Below, one piece after another: positions 42,086 through 50,988 of a stretch of DNA of 64,000 nt. This DNA comes from Paenibacillus ferrarius (GTDB lineage Bacteria; Bacillota; Bacilli; Paenibacillales; NBRC-103111): contig NZ_MBTG01000010.1 in the NCBI RefSeq assembly GCF_002027705.1, positions 62,001-126,000 on the forward strand, written 5' to 3'. Made by a program: the position numbers and the translations under genes. The notes under the pieces were generated by a model, which saw nothing but the letters and a program-made list of their open reading frames with translations, searched no databases and was not told where the DNA came from. Numbering within the stretch: position 1 is the first letter of the stretch; each line of letters starts with the position of its first letter.

Positions 42086-42778
42086 TTAAGAGATAATTTG
42101 AGCCGAGAAACTAACAGATTCAAGAATAATAGGTGTATTTGAAAAAATCGTTTGATCGTTGAGATGAATGAGCAAGGCGCTTTCACTTAAACGGTATAGG
42201 CTGCTTTCTTGCAGCATCCCATTGATGTAAAGGTTGGTATAGCTATTTAGACCATTGTTTGGAAATGCGGTTATGAAAACTCCTTCATCATCTGTGAATT
42301 CATCAGCAGGGATGGCTGCGCGGGACTGAATATCTGAGGTCGCTATATAAAAATATCTTTGAGCAGTTGGTAAAATGATGATGTCGGGGATTATGACAGA
42401 TCCCGGTGGACCAGAGGGTCCTGTGGGTCCTTGTGTGCCTTGAAGTCCTTGAAGTCCTTGAAGCCCTTGAAGTCCTTGAAGTCCTTGAAGCCCTTGAGGT
42501 CCTTGAGGGCCAGAAAGCCCAAGTTGGCCTTGTGGTCCTGAGGGCCCTGAAGGCCCCTGAGTGCCTTGCACGCCGGGAGCTCCTTGAGGTCCTCGGGGAC
42601 CAGCTCGGCAAGGTTTCTTTTTGAATGTAATAACTTTTTTAGGTTCTTTGTTTCTTTTTCGCTCCGTACAAGTACACCCTAATTTCAATCCCGTTATTCC
42701 ACGTACTTTCTTTTTAGGCTGCTGTTTTCGTACCGCTCTTTTCTTTTTTGCAATTTTTTTGCAACATACGGCTTCCCC
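42086..42778 (-). CDS. Collagen-like protein with DUF4183 domain (exosporium-type)
   Basis: 230 residues. A basic, Cys-containing N-terminus ([22 protein letters not shown]), then about 25 Gly-X-Y triplets ([23 protein letters not shown]) as in BclA-type filaments, and a C-terminal DUF4183 domain ([35 protein letters not shown]). The start is TTG 42778, because GGGAGGTG lies 8 bases upstream; the longer frame to 42826 runs through a SigK promoter, so it is not coding. Such proteins form the hairy nap of spores. The neighbouring DUF4183 gene is the likely partner. Confidence 0.9.
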   Translation of the reverse strand, partial: GEAVCCKKIAKKKRAVRKQQPKKKVRGITGLKLGCTCTERKRNKEPKKVITFKKKPCRAGPRGPQGAPGVQGTQGPSGPSGPQGQLGLSGPQGPQGLQGLQGLQGLQGLQGLQGTQGPTGPSGPPGSVIIPDIIILPTAQRYFYIATSDIQSRAAIPADEFTDDEGVFITAFPNNGLNSYTNLYINGMLQESSLYRLSESALLIHLNDQTIFSNTPIILESVSFSAQIIS

Positions 42779-42807
42779 CAAGTTAAACACCTCCCGATGC
42801 AATATTC

Positions 42808-42834
42808 TATCATATGAAATTGTCAAGAGGAGGT
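42808..42834 (-). promoter_or_regulatory. SigK-like promoter of the collagen-like gene
   Basis: On the minus strand AC (42834-42833, in AACC), 16 bases, then CATATGATA (42816-42808), matching the CATANNNTA -10. This is an exact fit to the SigK layout for late mother-cell genes. Confidence 0.65.
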
Positions 42835-43122
42835 TTGGACTAAAAATGAAATGCGAGTAGAGTTCAACCTATTTGTATTGAAATTAGATGCAGGACTATT
42901 CCGACTATGTCCTTCTCCAAGGGAGCTTGCACGAGTAGCCCTCAGTAAAGTTTCCCAACGGCAACACTTTCAGCTTTCATTCAGCGGAATTTAAGCTCAA
43001 TTTTATGTTAAAATCATCCAATTTTCAGGGCGGTTTCATGAAAAATTCAGGTAGCATCTCTATACTTTGATTTGTAAGCAACAACAGACGTGGAGCCACG
43101 AAACGGAAGGATGGAGATTGAG
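42835..43122. other. Region before the repeat-protein gene
   Basis: About 290 bases between the SigK promoter and the secreted repeat-protein gene. I see no gene and only a poor TTAAAATCAT element near 43007. The ribosome site GGAG at about 43111 serves the next gene. Confidence 0.55.
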
Positions 43123-44865
43123 ATGAGAAAACAATTGGCAGTACTGATGGGTGCAGCGTTATTAGTCGCAGGAGCAAGCGGGACGGCATTTCCTGTAAAG
43201 TCGGCGTATGCGGCGGAAATTGGAACGACAACGACGTCCGTTGAGGGATCGGCAGGGACAACCGCAGATACACAATCTGGCGCATCGACGGCAGGAGCAG
43301 CTGTAAGCTACAATACATTGCTGCTGAACAATTGGCTTGGCAAGTTGGATATCCACACGCAGGCGGCAGCGGGCACGAATTCCGAAGATTTCCAAAATGC
43401 TCTCGCATCGGGAGCGACTTTGACGACAGCCTCGAAGCTCAACCCATCGGATTTAATCGATAAATTGAAGACGATGTTCGCAGAAGATATGGCTGGCGAG
43501 GTGCAGTCAGGCAATTTGTCGGCACCAGAGGCTGCGGCGTTGGAAGAAACGGCTTACCCGCGTATCGCCGACCTCGTTAGCAGCGGATGGTCTACGGACA
43601 GCCAAACAGCGGTTATTCAAACGAACGGAGCAGCCATTATACATAGCCACTTAAGTACAATAGCCGATGATGCTTCGCTGCCTTCAGGAATTGGCACTAT
43701 TGAACTGCGCAAAGCGCTGCGCAGCGGCAAAAGTTTGGTAGATGCTTCAGGCATGGATGCTTCCGCCTTGAGCGATGCGCTTACAGCTCTACTCAATCAG
43801 GATTTGGAAGCCGCTGTGAAGAATGGCACCCTTCCTTCAGACCAGTTGGAGAAAGCGGAGAAGGACGGAGCCTCAGCCTTATGGGACGCGGCGAACACCC
43901 CAGGCTACGATTCCGCAACGACACCATGGATGGAACAATATGGACAGCGATTGCTGGCGGATGTACTCGATCCTAGTTCCATTGTCCAGAAGGCAGCCAC
44001 TATCGCGGGCAAAGATATAGATGATGTTCATTCCGCACTCTTAGCAGGTCAAAGTCTAAGCACAATAGCAGGAATGTCCGAAGCTGATCTGACTTCGCAA
44101 TTGACAGCTGATGTTAACGATGCGTTGGAGCACGAATGGGAAGCTGGCAACTTGTCTGTTCAATTGCTCACCAAGTTAGAACAAAATTCGGCGGATGCCC
44201 TTCAAAAAGCAGTTGACCAGAACGGGTTAGGAACGCAAACAGCAGCCGGAACAAGCAACCCGGCGCTTGCAGCCGAAAGCATTCGTTCCGTAGTTGAGAA
44301 CATTGCAGACTATGCAGGCGTGGCCGTTTCGGATCTGCGTGGTAAGCTGGCTGACGGTCAGCCTTTAGTCAATGCGACGTCAGTGGATCCCGCGGAATTG
44401 ACCAGTATGCTTCAATCACGGGTTGACACATTCCTGGACACTGCTGTTCAGAACGGCTGGCTCACACAAGAAGATGAACAGCCGACGAAAACAGAAGCAT
44501 ACGGGCTGCTCAATGCCGCCATCACGAACAGCAATTACAAAGCCACTATGGATACCAAGCAGTACCTGACCGACCGACTGAATCGAATCGTCGACGATGC
44601 CGCTGATGTCATGGAGACGAAAAGCGCCGATTCCGCTGATGCAACACAGACCAAAAGTGACGATCTTCTGAAAATCATGGCGAGCGGCAAAAGCTTGCAG
44701 CAAGCCGTAGGCATTGACGCCGATTCGCTTCTCATTAAGCTGTTGCGGCATACCAATGAGGAGATCAATGGCTTCGTGGCCGACGGTAGTCTGTCCGAAC
44801 AAGATGCTGCTAAGCTCAAACAAGATTATGCCTCAGCAGTGACCAAACTGCTTTCCAATAACTAA
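43123..44865 (+). CDS. Secreted protein with five helical repeats, unrecognised
   Basis: 580 residues. Signal peptide (MRKQLAVLMGAALLVAGASGTAF...AYAAE), a Thr/Ser-rich linker, then five repeats of about 85-90 residues centred near mature residues 90, 180, 290, 390 and 510. Their shared pattern is L..AL.SGKSL..A.G.....L...L......L..A...G.LS..Q, seen best in ELRKALRSGKSLVDASGMDASAL, DVHSALLAGQSLSTIAGMSEADL and KIMASGKSLQQAVGIDADSL. Mostly alpha-helical, acidic, no membrane anchor after the signal. No family recognised; I suppose an envelope or extracellular binding protein. GGAG precedes ATG 43123; a terminator follows. Confidence 0.85.
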   Translation: MRKQLAVLMGAALLVAGASGTAFPVKSAYAAEIGTTTTSVEGSAGTTADTQSGASTAGAAVSYNTLLLNNWLGKLDIHTQAAAGTNSEDFQNALASGATLTTASKLNPSDLIDKLKTMFAEDMAGEVQSGNLSAPEAAALEETAYPRIADLVSSGWSTDSQTAVIQTNGAAIIHSHLSTIADDASLPSGIGTIELRKALRSGKSLVDASGMDASALSDALTALLNQDLEAAVKNGTLPSDQLEKAEKDGASALWDAANTPGYDSATTPWMEQYGQRLLADVLDPSSIVQKAATIAGKDIDDVHSALLAGQSLSTIAGMSEADLTSQLTADVNDALEHEWEAGNLSVQLLTKLEQNSADALQKAVDQNGLGTQTAAGTSNPALAAESIRSVVENIADYAGVAVSDLRGKLADGQPLVNATSVDPAELTSMLQSRVDTFLDTAVQNGWLTQEDEQPTKTEAYGLLNAAITNSNYKATMDTKQYLTDRLNRIVDDAADVMETKSADSADATQTKSDDLLKIMASGKSLQQAVGIDADSLLIKLLRHTNEEINGFVADGSLSEQDAAKLKQDYASAVTKLLSNN

Positions 44866-44873
44866 CAATCGCT

Positions 44874-44922
44874 AAAAAGACTGTGTCGGTCGGCATCATT
44901 AGCCGATGCACAGTCTTTTTTT
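44874..44922 (+). terminator. Rho-independent terminator
   Basis: AAAAGACTGTG...GCACAGTCTTTT with a long T run. It follows the repeat-protein gene. Confidence 0.88.
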
Positions 44923-44967
44923 TAAGGTTATATTCATCATTATTTTGAAATTGGATGTGAAGTTGAA

Positions 44968-46446
44968 ATGACCATTCGTCTAAGATTAACCTTACTTTAC
45001 TCAGGCATCTTAGGATTTGTCTTACTAATTTTTGGTTTATGCTTATATTTTTTCTTGCAGTTTTATATGTTTAACGATTTTAAAAAAACACTTAGAAATC
45101 AAACAACCCAGATACAGCGTAATGTTGCTTATCAATTGGAGCTTTCTCCCAAAGGGTGGAATTTGCTTATTCAGCTTGATGATTTTGATACCGTCAGCTC
45201 GGGCATGTATATGCAAATTACTAACTTTACCAGTGGATATAAGACCAAATCATCAAATTTACGGAAGGTAGACCTTCCGTTTTCAACAGAGTTATTACAA
45301 AATAACAGAGTGGGTTATTACTCCATTGAAAGTATTCATAATACGCCTTTTTTGATTTATAATGATCCATTACTATTAAATGGGAAATTAGTTGGCGTTT
45401 TGCAAGCTGCCTATAACGTTGGTGTTATTGAGAGCTTCCTTACGAATTTGCGATGGATACTTTGTATCTTGTCCCTATTTGTCGTAGCTCTTGCGACGTA
45501 TTTAGGATGGCTTTTCTCGCGAAAAGCGCTAAAACCAATCTATACCTTAATCCATGCAACGAAGAATATTAAAAACAGTGAAGATTTCGGAATCAGGATA
45601 AATTATAAAGGGCCATTAGATGAAATTGGCCTTCTAAGCGACACGATGGATAAAATGCTAGAACGCATCCAAACCATCTACATTGAGTTAGATAAATCCT
45701 CGGAGACACAGAGGAGATTCGTAGCAGATGCCTCACATGAACTGAGAACTCCGCTTACAACCATTCATGGAAACGCTGAGCTGCTTTATAAAATGTGGCA
45801 ATCTTTACGACTGAAACTTGCTCATCAAGCCGAAAGAGAGGAAGTTGAACTTTCTATTGAAGCGCTGCAGGATATCACGGATGAATCTAGGAGAATGGGA
45901 AGACTTGTGAACGATCTTCTGTCACTGGCTAGAGTGGATGCTGGTCTTCAAATTAATAAAGAAATACTTGAATTAAAGCCTATCATCGAGAAAGTAGTAA
46001 GAAAGGCTGAATTCATCCCAAAATCTGTGTCTGTGAAGTGGTCAGCAGAAAATATAGAGCTTTTGCGAAATCTGTATATTTCGGGTGATGCAGATTATTT
46101 GCAGCAGTTATTATTTATATTTATTGATAACGCTTTTAAGTTCACTCTTGAAGGATCTGTGAAGATGGATGTTGAAAGGTCAGGTAATAAAATCGGCCTA
46201 TTCATCCAAGATACCGGCATTGGCATGGATGACGACGAGTTAGTCCACATCTTTGAACGGTTTTATCGAGCCGACACTTCAAGAGGGAAAACCCCTGGTA
46301 CGGGGTTAGGGCTGTCCATTGCAAAGTGGATTTTGGACATGCATGAAGGAGCAGTTGAGGTTACTAGTTGTAAAGGGAGAGGATCTGTCTTCACAATTTG
46401 GCTGCCTCTGTATGTCGTATATAACGACCATCTGATTAATGATTAA
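44968..46446 (+). CDS. Orphan sensor histidine kinase
   Basis: 492 residues. TM1 (LLYSGILGFVLLIFGLCLYFFLQFYM), an extracellular domain of about 130 residues, TM2 (LRWILCILSLFVVALATYLGWLF), HAMP, HisKA box with phospho-His in RRFVADASHELRTPLTTIHGNAELL, N box FIDNAFKF, D box DTGIGMDDD, F box FERFYR and G box GTGLGLSIAKWI. It is a full, presumably active kinase of the EnvZ/CssS group. No response regulator gene is adjacent on either side in this window, so the partner must be elsewhere. Confidence 0.94.
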   Translation: MTIRLRLTLLYSGILGFVLLIFGLCLYFFLQFYMFNDFKKTLRNQTTQIQRNVAYQLELSPKGWNLLIQLDDFDTVSSGMYMQITNFTSGYKTKSSNLRKVDLPFSTELLQNNRVGYYSIESIHNTPFLIYNDPLLLNGKLVGVLQAAYNVGVIESFLTNLRWILCILSLFVVALATYLGWLFSRKALKPIYTLIHATKNIKNSEDFGIRINYKGPLDEIGLLSDTMDKMLERIQTIYIELDKSSETQRRFVADASHELRTPLTTIHGNAELLYKMWQSLRLKLAHQAEREEVELSIEALQDITDESRRMGRLVNDLLSLARVDAGLQINKEILELKPIIEKVVRKAEFIPKSVSVKWSAENIELLRNLYISGDADYLQQLLFIFIDNAFKFTLEGSVKMDVERSGNKIGLFIQDTGIGMDDDELVHIFERFYRADTSRGKTPGTGLGLSIAKWILDMHEGAVEVTSCKGRGSVFTIWLPLYVVYNDHLIND

Positions 46447-46665
46447 GCATGCTGGCTAGCACCGTCGTAGACTTCTGTACATTGCTCGTTGGGATCCTGC
46501 ATGTGGCCTGATGGTGGGTGGCATGGATTTTCTTGTCTCCCGAGAGCTGTGATGTATTCTGCGCTGCACTGCCGGACTGGGCTCGAATGTCGCGGCAGGT
46601 GCTGTCCTTCGGATTTATCGCCTATGCCTACTAATTGGATATGCATCCCGTACTCGCTGCAATTT

Positions 46666-46710
46666 CCAAACACACCAAACACACCAAACACACCAAACAC
46701 ACCAAACACA
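46666..46710. repeat. 9-bp microsatellite, five perfect copies
   Basis: CCAAACACA five times in a row. Frames across it read NTP-NTP-NTP on the plus strand and VFG-VFG-VFG on the minus strand. I found no convincing gene around it. It leads into the 112-bp array. Confidence 0.9.
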
Positions 46711-46785
46711 CAATGGCTGAAGTCCTTGTTGAACAGGCAGATGGTGCCGTGGATAGTAGAATTTATGAGTAGGTGAGTTAGACTT

Positions 46786-47656
46786 GCGAAAGTAAGCTGA
46801 GCCTGCCAAAAAGGCAGACTCAGCAGGAAAACAGCACCGCATCTGCTCCGAGCCAGTCAAAAAAGCAGTCTCACCAAGCGAATATGGTATTTTCGCTGCG
46901 AAAGTAAGCTGAGCCTGCCGAAAAGGCAGTCTCAGCAGGAAAACAGCACAGCATCTGCTCCGAGCCAGTCAAAAAAGCAGTCTCACCAGGCAAATATGGC
47001 AATTTCCCCGCGAAAGTAAGCTGAGCCTGCCAAAAAGGCAGACTCAGCAGGAAAACAGCACCCCATCTGCTCCGAGCCAGCCAAAAAAGCAGTCTCACCA
47101 AGCGAATATGGTATTCTCGCCGCGAAAGTAAGCTGAGCCTGCCGAAAAGGCAGCCTCAGCAAGAATACAGCACCCCATCTGCTCCGAGCCAGTCAAAAAA
47201 GCAGTCTCACCAAGCAAATACGGTATTTTCCCTGCGGAAGTAAGCTGAGCCTGCCCAAAGGGCAGACTCAGCAGGAAAATAGCACCGCATCCGCGCTGAG
47301 CCAGCGAAAAAAGCAGTCTCACCAGCCGGATATGGTATTTTCGCCGCGAAAGTAAGCTGAGCCTGCCAAAAAGGCAGCCTCAGCAGGGAAACAGCAGCGC
47401 ATCTGCTCCGAGCCAGCGAAAAAAGCAGTCTCACCAAGCGAATATGGTATTTTTGCCGCGAAAGTAAGCTGAGCCAGCCAAAAAGGCAGACTCAGCAGGA
47501 AAACAGCAGCGCATCAGCGCTGAGCCAGCCAAAAAAGCAGTCTCACCAAGCGAATACGGTATTTTCCCTGCGAAAGTAAGCTGAGCCAGCCAAAAAGGCA
47601 TCCTCAGCAGGAAAACAGCAGCGCATCTGCTCCGAGCCAGCGAAAAAAGCAGTCTC
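46786..47656. repeat. 112-bp tandem repeat array (eight copies)
   Basis: Units starting at 46786, 46898, 47010, 47122, 47234, 47346, 47458 and 47570 (the last about 87 bases) are spaced exactly 112 bases with no indel. Each unit begins GCGAAAGTAAGCTGAG and holds two hairpins with A-rich loops (CTGAG-CCTGCC-AAAAA-GGCAG-ACTCAG and GAGCCAGTC-AAAAAA-GCAGTCTC) that are themselves related, so there are about 16 hairpins. All minus frames stay open over two units but shift with every unit (112 is not a multiple of 3) and lack ribosome sites, so I treat it as noncoding. It ends at the strong terminator 47655-47702. Confidence 0.95.
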
Positions 47657-47702
47657 GTTGTTTGTTGTCATGATTGTGATGACATCAACGACTCTTTTTT
47701 TT
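47655..47702 (+). terminator. Terminator closing the 112-bp array
   Basis: CGTTG...GTCAT...ATGAC...CAACG stem with the run TTTTTTTT. It overlaps the last repeat, as if the array is transcribed rightward and stops here. Confidence 0.75.
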
Positions 47703-47777
47703 GAGCAGGGTAGGGTACTAGGCAAAGTTAGTACTTAATAGGAGCTAAGTTTGGCGATAAGATGGCTATAGAGGACG

Positions 47778-48458
47778 ATGAAGCTACAATGTCCTAGACT
47801 ATTCTTTAGGTGGTTGAACATGACTCTATTTGCATTTCTGATTGCGCCAACAATTTTCATTTATTTAGGTTTGTATACGTTTCAAAACGTACCTGTTACT
47901 TTCGCCTTGTTTTATGGGTGGCTTTTGCTCATTCCCATCCTCAACAACCCAAAAGGCTTGAAAAAACTAATGGACAAGGGCTCGCTTTTAAATATTGTTG
48001 CAGGGGTGGGCACCGGTGTTGGGAGTATTGTCCTTATTATGACTGGAGGAGCTTTGCTGCAGCATGAACTGTTTGACTCCTCACAGCTTGAACTCCTACT
48101 AAAGGATTGGAAGTTTTCAGGAGAATACACGGGACTTCTTGTATGTGTACTAATCTTCGTTAATCCTTTTTTGGAGGAGCTGTACTGGCGAGGGTTCATC
48201 CTTCTAAAGCTTGATCAAGTAAAGCATAAAGTCATGATCTCTTCTTTATTTTATAGCTTGTACCACTTTCTTGTATTACTGCCGATGTTCAAAGCGTCTT
48301 ACGCTGCAATCTTTTTCTGCGCAGTCTTCCTTGCTGGAATCATTTGGGGGCGAATGGCTGCGCACTTCCGTACATTATGGGGGTCTATTCTTAGTCATTC
48401 TTTGGCTGACATAGGAATTATGATGATTTATTATTGCTATATTAGCTCAAAAATGTAA
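47778..48458 (+). CDS. CPBP-family intramembrane protease
   Basis: 226 residues with about six to seven membrane segments. The Abi/CPBP motifs are present: EELYWRGF (Glu-Glu and Arg), FYSLYHFL (Phe and His) and ILSHSLADIGI (third His). The family has metallo-independent Glu-type proteolysis, and members cut prenylated proteins or bacteriocin-related peptides. AGAGGA precedes the ATG. It is followed by a phosphotransferase gene 22 bases on, probably in the same transcript. Confidence 0.9.
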   Translation: MKLQCPRLFFRWLNMTLFAFLIAPTIFIYLGLYTFQNVPVTFALFYGWLLLIPILNNPKGLKKLMDKGSLLNIVAGVGTGVGSIVLIMTGGALLQHELFDSSQLELLLKDWKFSGEYTGLLVCVLIFVNPFLEELYWRGFILLKLDQVKHKVMISSLFYSLYHFLVLLPMFKASYAAIFFCAVFLAGIIWGRMAAHFRTLWGSILSHSLADIGIMMIYYCYISSKM

Positions 48459-48542
48459 AAACATAGAGGAGTTTGGCCTTTGAAAGTCGAAAATTTAACT
48501 AAACGCGCAGGAAGCCTAAACAAGAAAGGGGAGGCAATGAGA

Positions 48543-49538
48543 ATGGATCTTCTTTTAGCAGAGAAACGGGTAGTGGAGTGGGCGACAGCGTGTTCAGATG
48601 AGCTCGGATTTCGTCATTCGAACATAGAAGCAGCCTATATTTGGAATCCGGGAGGATTTGTTAACCAGTCCTATCGAATAACGGATAGCGAAACGGTTCG
48701 GCATGTCAAATTTGCACAAGCAGCAAAAGCACCATTTTTGAAGCAATGGGCTGCGATTAGTGAATACCTTAGCCAACATTATCAGGCTCCTAATCTTGTT
48801 CAAGAAGTGAACGAGGAAATATTGCCGGGTTATCCTTATGGTTTGGTGTTCGAGTTTATTGAGGGGAAACCATTAAGCCTTGCTGCCAATCCTCAGTCCG
48901 TGATTCAGAACGTGTTAGTAAAACTAAATCAATTGCATACGGATAAAGAGATTCCAAAGCTTATCGCCACTGAACAAGCTCGTTCGTATTCAGATGCCTT
49001 TACGGAGGAGTATATTACTCGGTTCGAAGAAGATTTGGACATAATTAACGCGGAAAAACATCAGCTGCATTTTGTGACAGATAAGTCGTTAGCTTGGTTT
49101 AGCACAGAGGTGGATGCCTTAAGAGAAACGGTGAATCAGATGCCCTCTTTTCAAAAGCAGGCAACGGATATCGTACATAATGACATCAACTGGCAGAATA
49201 TCTTAGTCAATGATCGTGATGATTTTTGGCTGATTGATTGGGATGATTTAACCGTAAATGGGGATGCTGCGATGGATTATTCCGTCTTCTTGTGGCCGTT
49301 ATATCAGACGAAAGATTGGACATATTGGAAAGATTACATCACCCAATTAGCCGGGCAGGAAGTTGTTGAAAGGATGGAATTCTACTTTAGGGCAAAGCTG
49401 CTGGATGATGTCATTGATGTACTCGCTGACTATATTGAGGCGGAGAATGTACCAGAAGTAAAAGAAAAGACGCAAAAGCGAGCCATGGAAATACATTTGC
49501 ATGCGTATGCTGAGTATATGAAGCGTTACGTCGAATAA
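48543..49538 (+). CDS. APH/choline-kinase-fold phosphotransferase
   Basis: About 331 residues with a small-molecule kinase fold: GFVNQSYRI (Gly-rich loop region), YGLVFEFIEGKPLS (hinge), the catalytic loop IVHNDINWQNILV (Brenner motif, Asp in HND) and the metal Asp in WLIDWDDLTVNG. The family phosphorylates aminoglycosides, choline, homoserine or sugars; the substrate cannot be deduced. The start is uncertain: GGGGAGG at 48528-48534 fits ATG 48543, while TTG 48480 has GAGGAG. It is linked to the CPBP gene upstream. Confidence 0.85.
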   Translation: MDLLLAEKRVVEWATACSDELGFRHSNIEAAYIWNPGGFVNQSYRITDSETVRHVKFAQAAKAPFLKQWAAISEYLSQHYQAPNLVQEVNEEILPGYPYGLVFEFIEGKPLSLAANPQSVIQNVLVKLNQLHTDKEIPKLIATEQARSYSDAFTEEYITRFEEDLDIINAEKHQLHFVTDKSLAWFSTEVDALRETVNQMPSFQKQATDIVHNDINWQNILVNDRDDFWLIDWDDLTVNGDAAMDYSVFLWPLYQTKDWTYWKDYITQLAGQEVVERMEFYFRAKLLDDVIDVLADYIEAENVPEVKEKTQKRAMEIHLHAYAEYMKRYVE

Positions 49539-49572
49539 AAAGGATCGTTGTGAGCAAGGAGGCGGTGATTGG

Positions 49573-49763
49573 TTGAAGCTTCAAATTAAAATATTGCTTT
49601 CGTTTCTCGTCTCGGCAATAAGTGCTGTAAGTGGAGGGCTTCTTGTCTTTAATGGTTTCGAGCTTTTACCTATAGCCCTGTCATTTTCGGCAGTACATTG
49701 CTTTTGTTAGCTGCCATTATTTTTTCGATTGGATGGTATTTCTGGATGAAGGAATCCTCCTAA
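49573..49763 (+). pseudogene. Small two-pass membrane protein, frameshifted
   Basis: A GGAGG site and a TTG start lead into KLQIKILLSFLVSAISAVSGGLLVFNGFELLPI, then a stop at 49707. The other frame continues with PVIFGSTLLLLAAIIFSIGWYFWMKESS. Joined, they make about 62 residues with two membrane segments. The break lies between 49655 and 49709. Either decay or a base error. A terminator follows. Confidence 0.5.
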
Positions 49764-49781
49764 GCATGAGTTTCACCTGAA

Positions 49782-49817
49782 GCGAGTCCCTGCTATTTAA
49801 TGGGGGCTCGCTTTTTT
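49782..49817 (+). terminator. Rho-independent terminator
   Basis: GCGAGTCCC...GGGGGCTCGC and six T. It separates the small gene from the sugar transporter operon. Confidence 0.85.
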
Positions 49818-49978
49818 ACGCGTTTCAACAGTTTTAACAACTTTGCATTATCTTGAAAAGGGTTAAACAGGACAAATGGAAGGGTTTTCAAAAATGTCTA
49901 ATTGGCGGAAAACGCCGGCAAATGCATAATAAGGCTACACCGCTTACGAGGCGAACAAGGAATGAGGAGGTGAAGGGG

Positions 49979-50953
49979 ATGAAACAGGCGGTTGCCCCCA
50001 ACAATAAGCGCGCGGCATCAACGACCGATGATATCCAAGGGCTGCGCCGAGCTAGAGTGCTAGGGCGATTACGGAAGGATAAATGGATGTATGTGCTGTT
50101 GACCCCAGGTTTGTTATATTTCATTATTTTTAAATATGTGCCGATGTGGGGCGTTCTGCTCGCTTTCAAAAACTACCAGCCCTTTTTGGGATTCTGGAAA
50201 AGCGATTGGGTTGGCTTGGAGCATTTCCGTATTTTCTTCGAAAATCCTGAGTTTTTTATGCTCTTGCGCAATACGCTTTTGCTGTCGTTTTATAATCTGG
50301 TCTTCTTTTTCCCTGCCCCGATCATTCTGGCATTACTGTTGAATGAAATTAGGATAAATGTATATAAGCGAACAATTCAAACGCTCATCTATGTGCCGCA
50401 CTTTATTTCATTAGTGATTGTCGCCAGTTTGACCTACGTCTTTCTAACGACAGAGGGCGGGCTTGTGAATGAAATTATTCAGCAATATACAGGTGCCAAA
50501 ATCAATTTCTTGGCGAGTCCCGATTGGTTTCGTCCAATGATCATTATTCAAACGATGTGGAAGGAATGCGGATTCGGAACGATCATTTTTTTAGCTGCGT
50601 TGGCTGGGGTAGATGTTGAACAATATGAAGCTTCAATTATGGATGGAGCCAATCGCTTGAGGCAAATGTGGCATATTACGCTGCCTTCTATCCGAAGTAC
50701 CATCATTATTCTGCTTATCCTGCGAATGGGGGATATCCTGGACAACGGATTCGAACAGATTTTCCTTATGCGCAATCCGCTGAACCGGGAGGTGGCCGAA
50801 GTGTTCGATACGTATGTTTATTTGATGGGGATTACACAAGGCGCGTTCAGTTACAGTACGGCAGTTGGTTTGTTCAAATCAATCGTAGGCGTCATCCTTG
50901 TTCTGGGAGCGAACTGGACAGCGAAGAGATTCGGGCAATCCGGCATTTACTAA
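49979..50953 (+). CDS. Sugar ABC transporter permease, LplB type
   Basis: 324 residues, six membrane segments after a basic N-terminus of about 45 residues. Characteristic segments are YVLLTPGLLYFIIFKYVPMWGVLLAFKNYQPFLG, and the EAA loop EASIMDGANRLRQMWHITLPSI near 222-245, which docks with a shared ATPase (MsmX/MsmK type). The start is ATG 49979 after GAGGAGGTG; the frame is open upstream without a site. First gene of a permease-permease-lipoprotein-regulator set for oligosaccharide import. Confidence 0.93.
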   Translation: MKQAVAPNNKRAASTTDDIQGLRRARVLGRLRKDKWMYVLLTPGLLYFIIFKYVPMWGVLLAFKNYQPFLGFWKSDWVGLEHFRIFFENPEFFMLLRNTLLLSFYNLVFFFPAPIILALLLNEIRINVYKRTIQTLIYVPHFISLVIVASLTYVFLTTEGGLVNEIIQQYTGAKINFLASPDWFRPMIIIQTMWKECGFGTIIFLAALAGVDVEQYEASIMDGANRLRQMWHITLPSIRSTIIILLILRMGDILDNGFEQIFLMRNPLNREVAEVFDTYVYLMGITQGAFSYSTAVGLFKSIVGVILVLGANWTAKRFGQSGIY

Positions 50954-50988
50954 CGTTCGGACATCTTACCTAAAGGAGGAGAACGGAT

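Noticed and set aside
42406..42624. Plus-strand ORF with LEV repeats
   Set aside because: It is the antisense of the collagen Gly-X-Y repeats.
46489..46776. Plus-strand ORF with NTP repeats before the 112-bp array, and its minus-strand VFG mirror
   Set aside because: Both come from the 9-bp microsatellite; neither has a ribosome site or recognisable domain.
46615..47725. A set of minus-strand ORFs of 60-88 residues over the 112-bp repeats
   Set aside because: The period is not a multiple of 3, so the frame changes in each unit, and no start has a ribosome site. I treat the array as noncoding.
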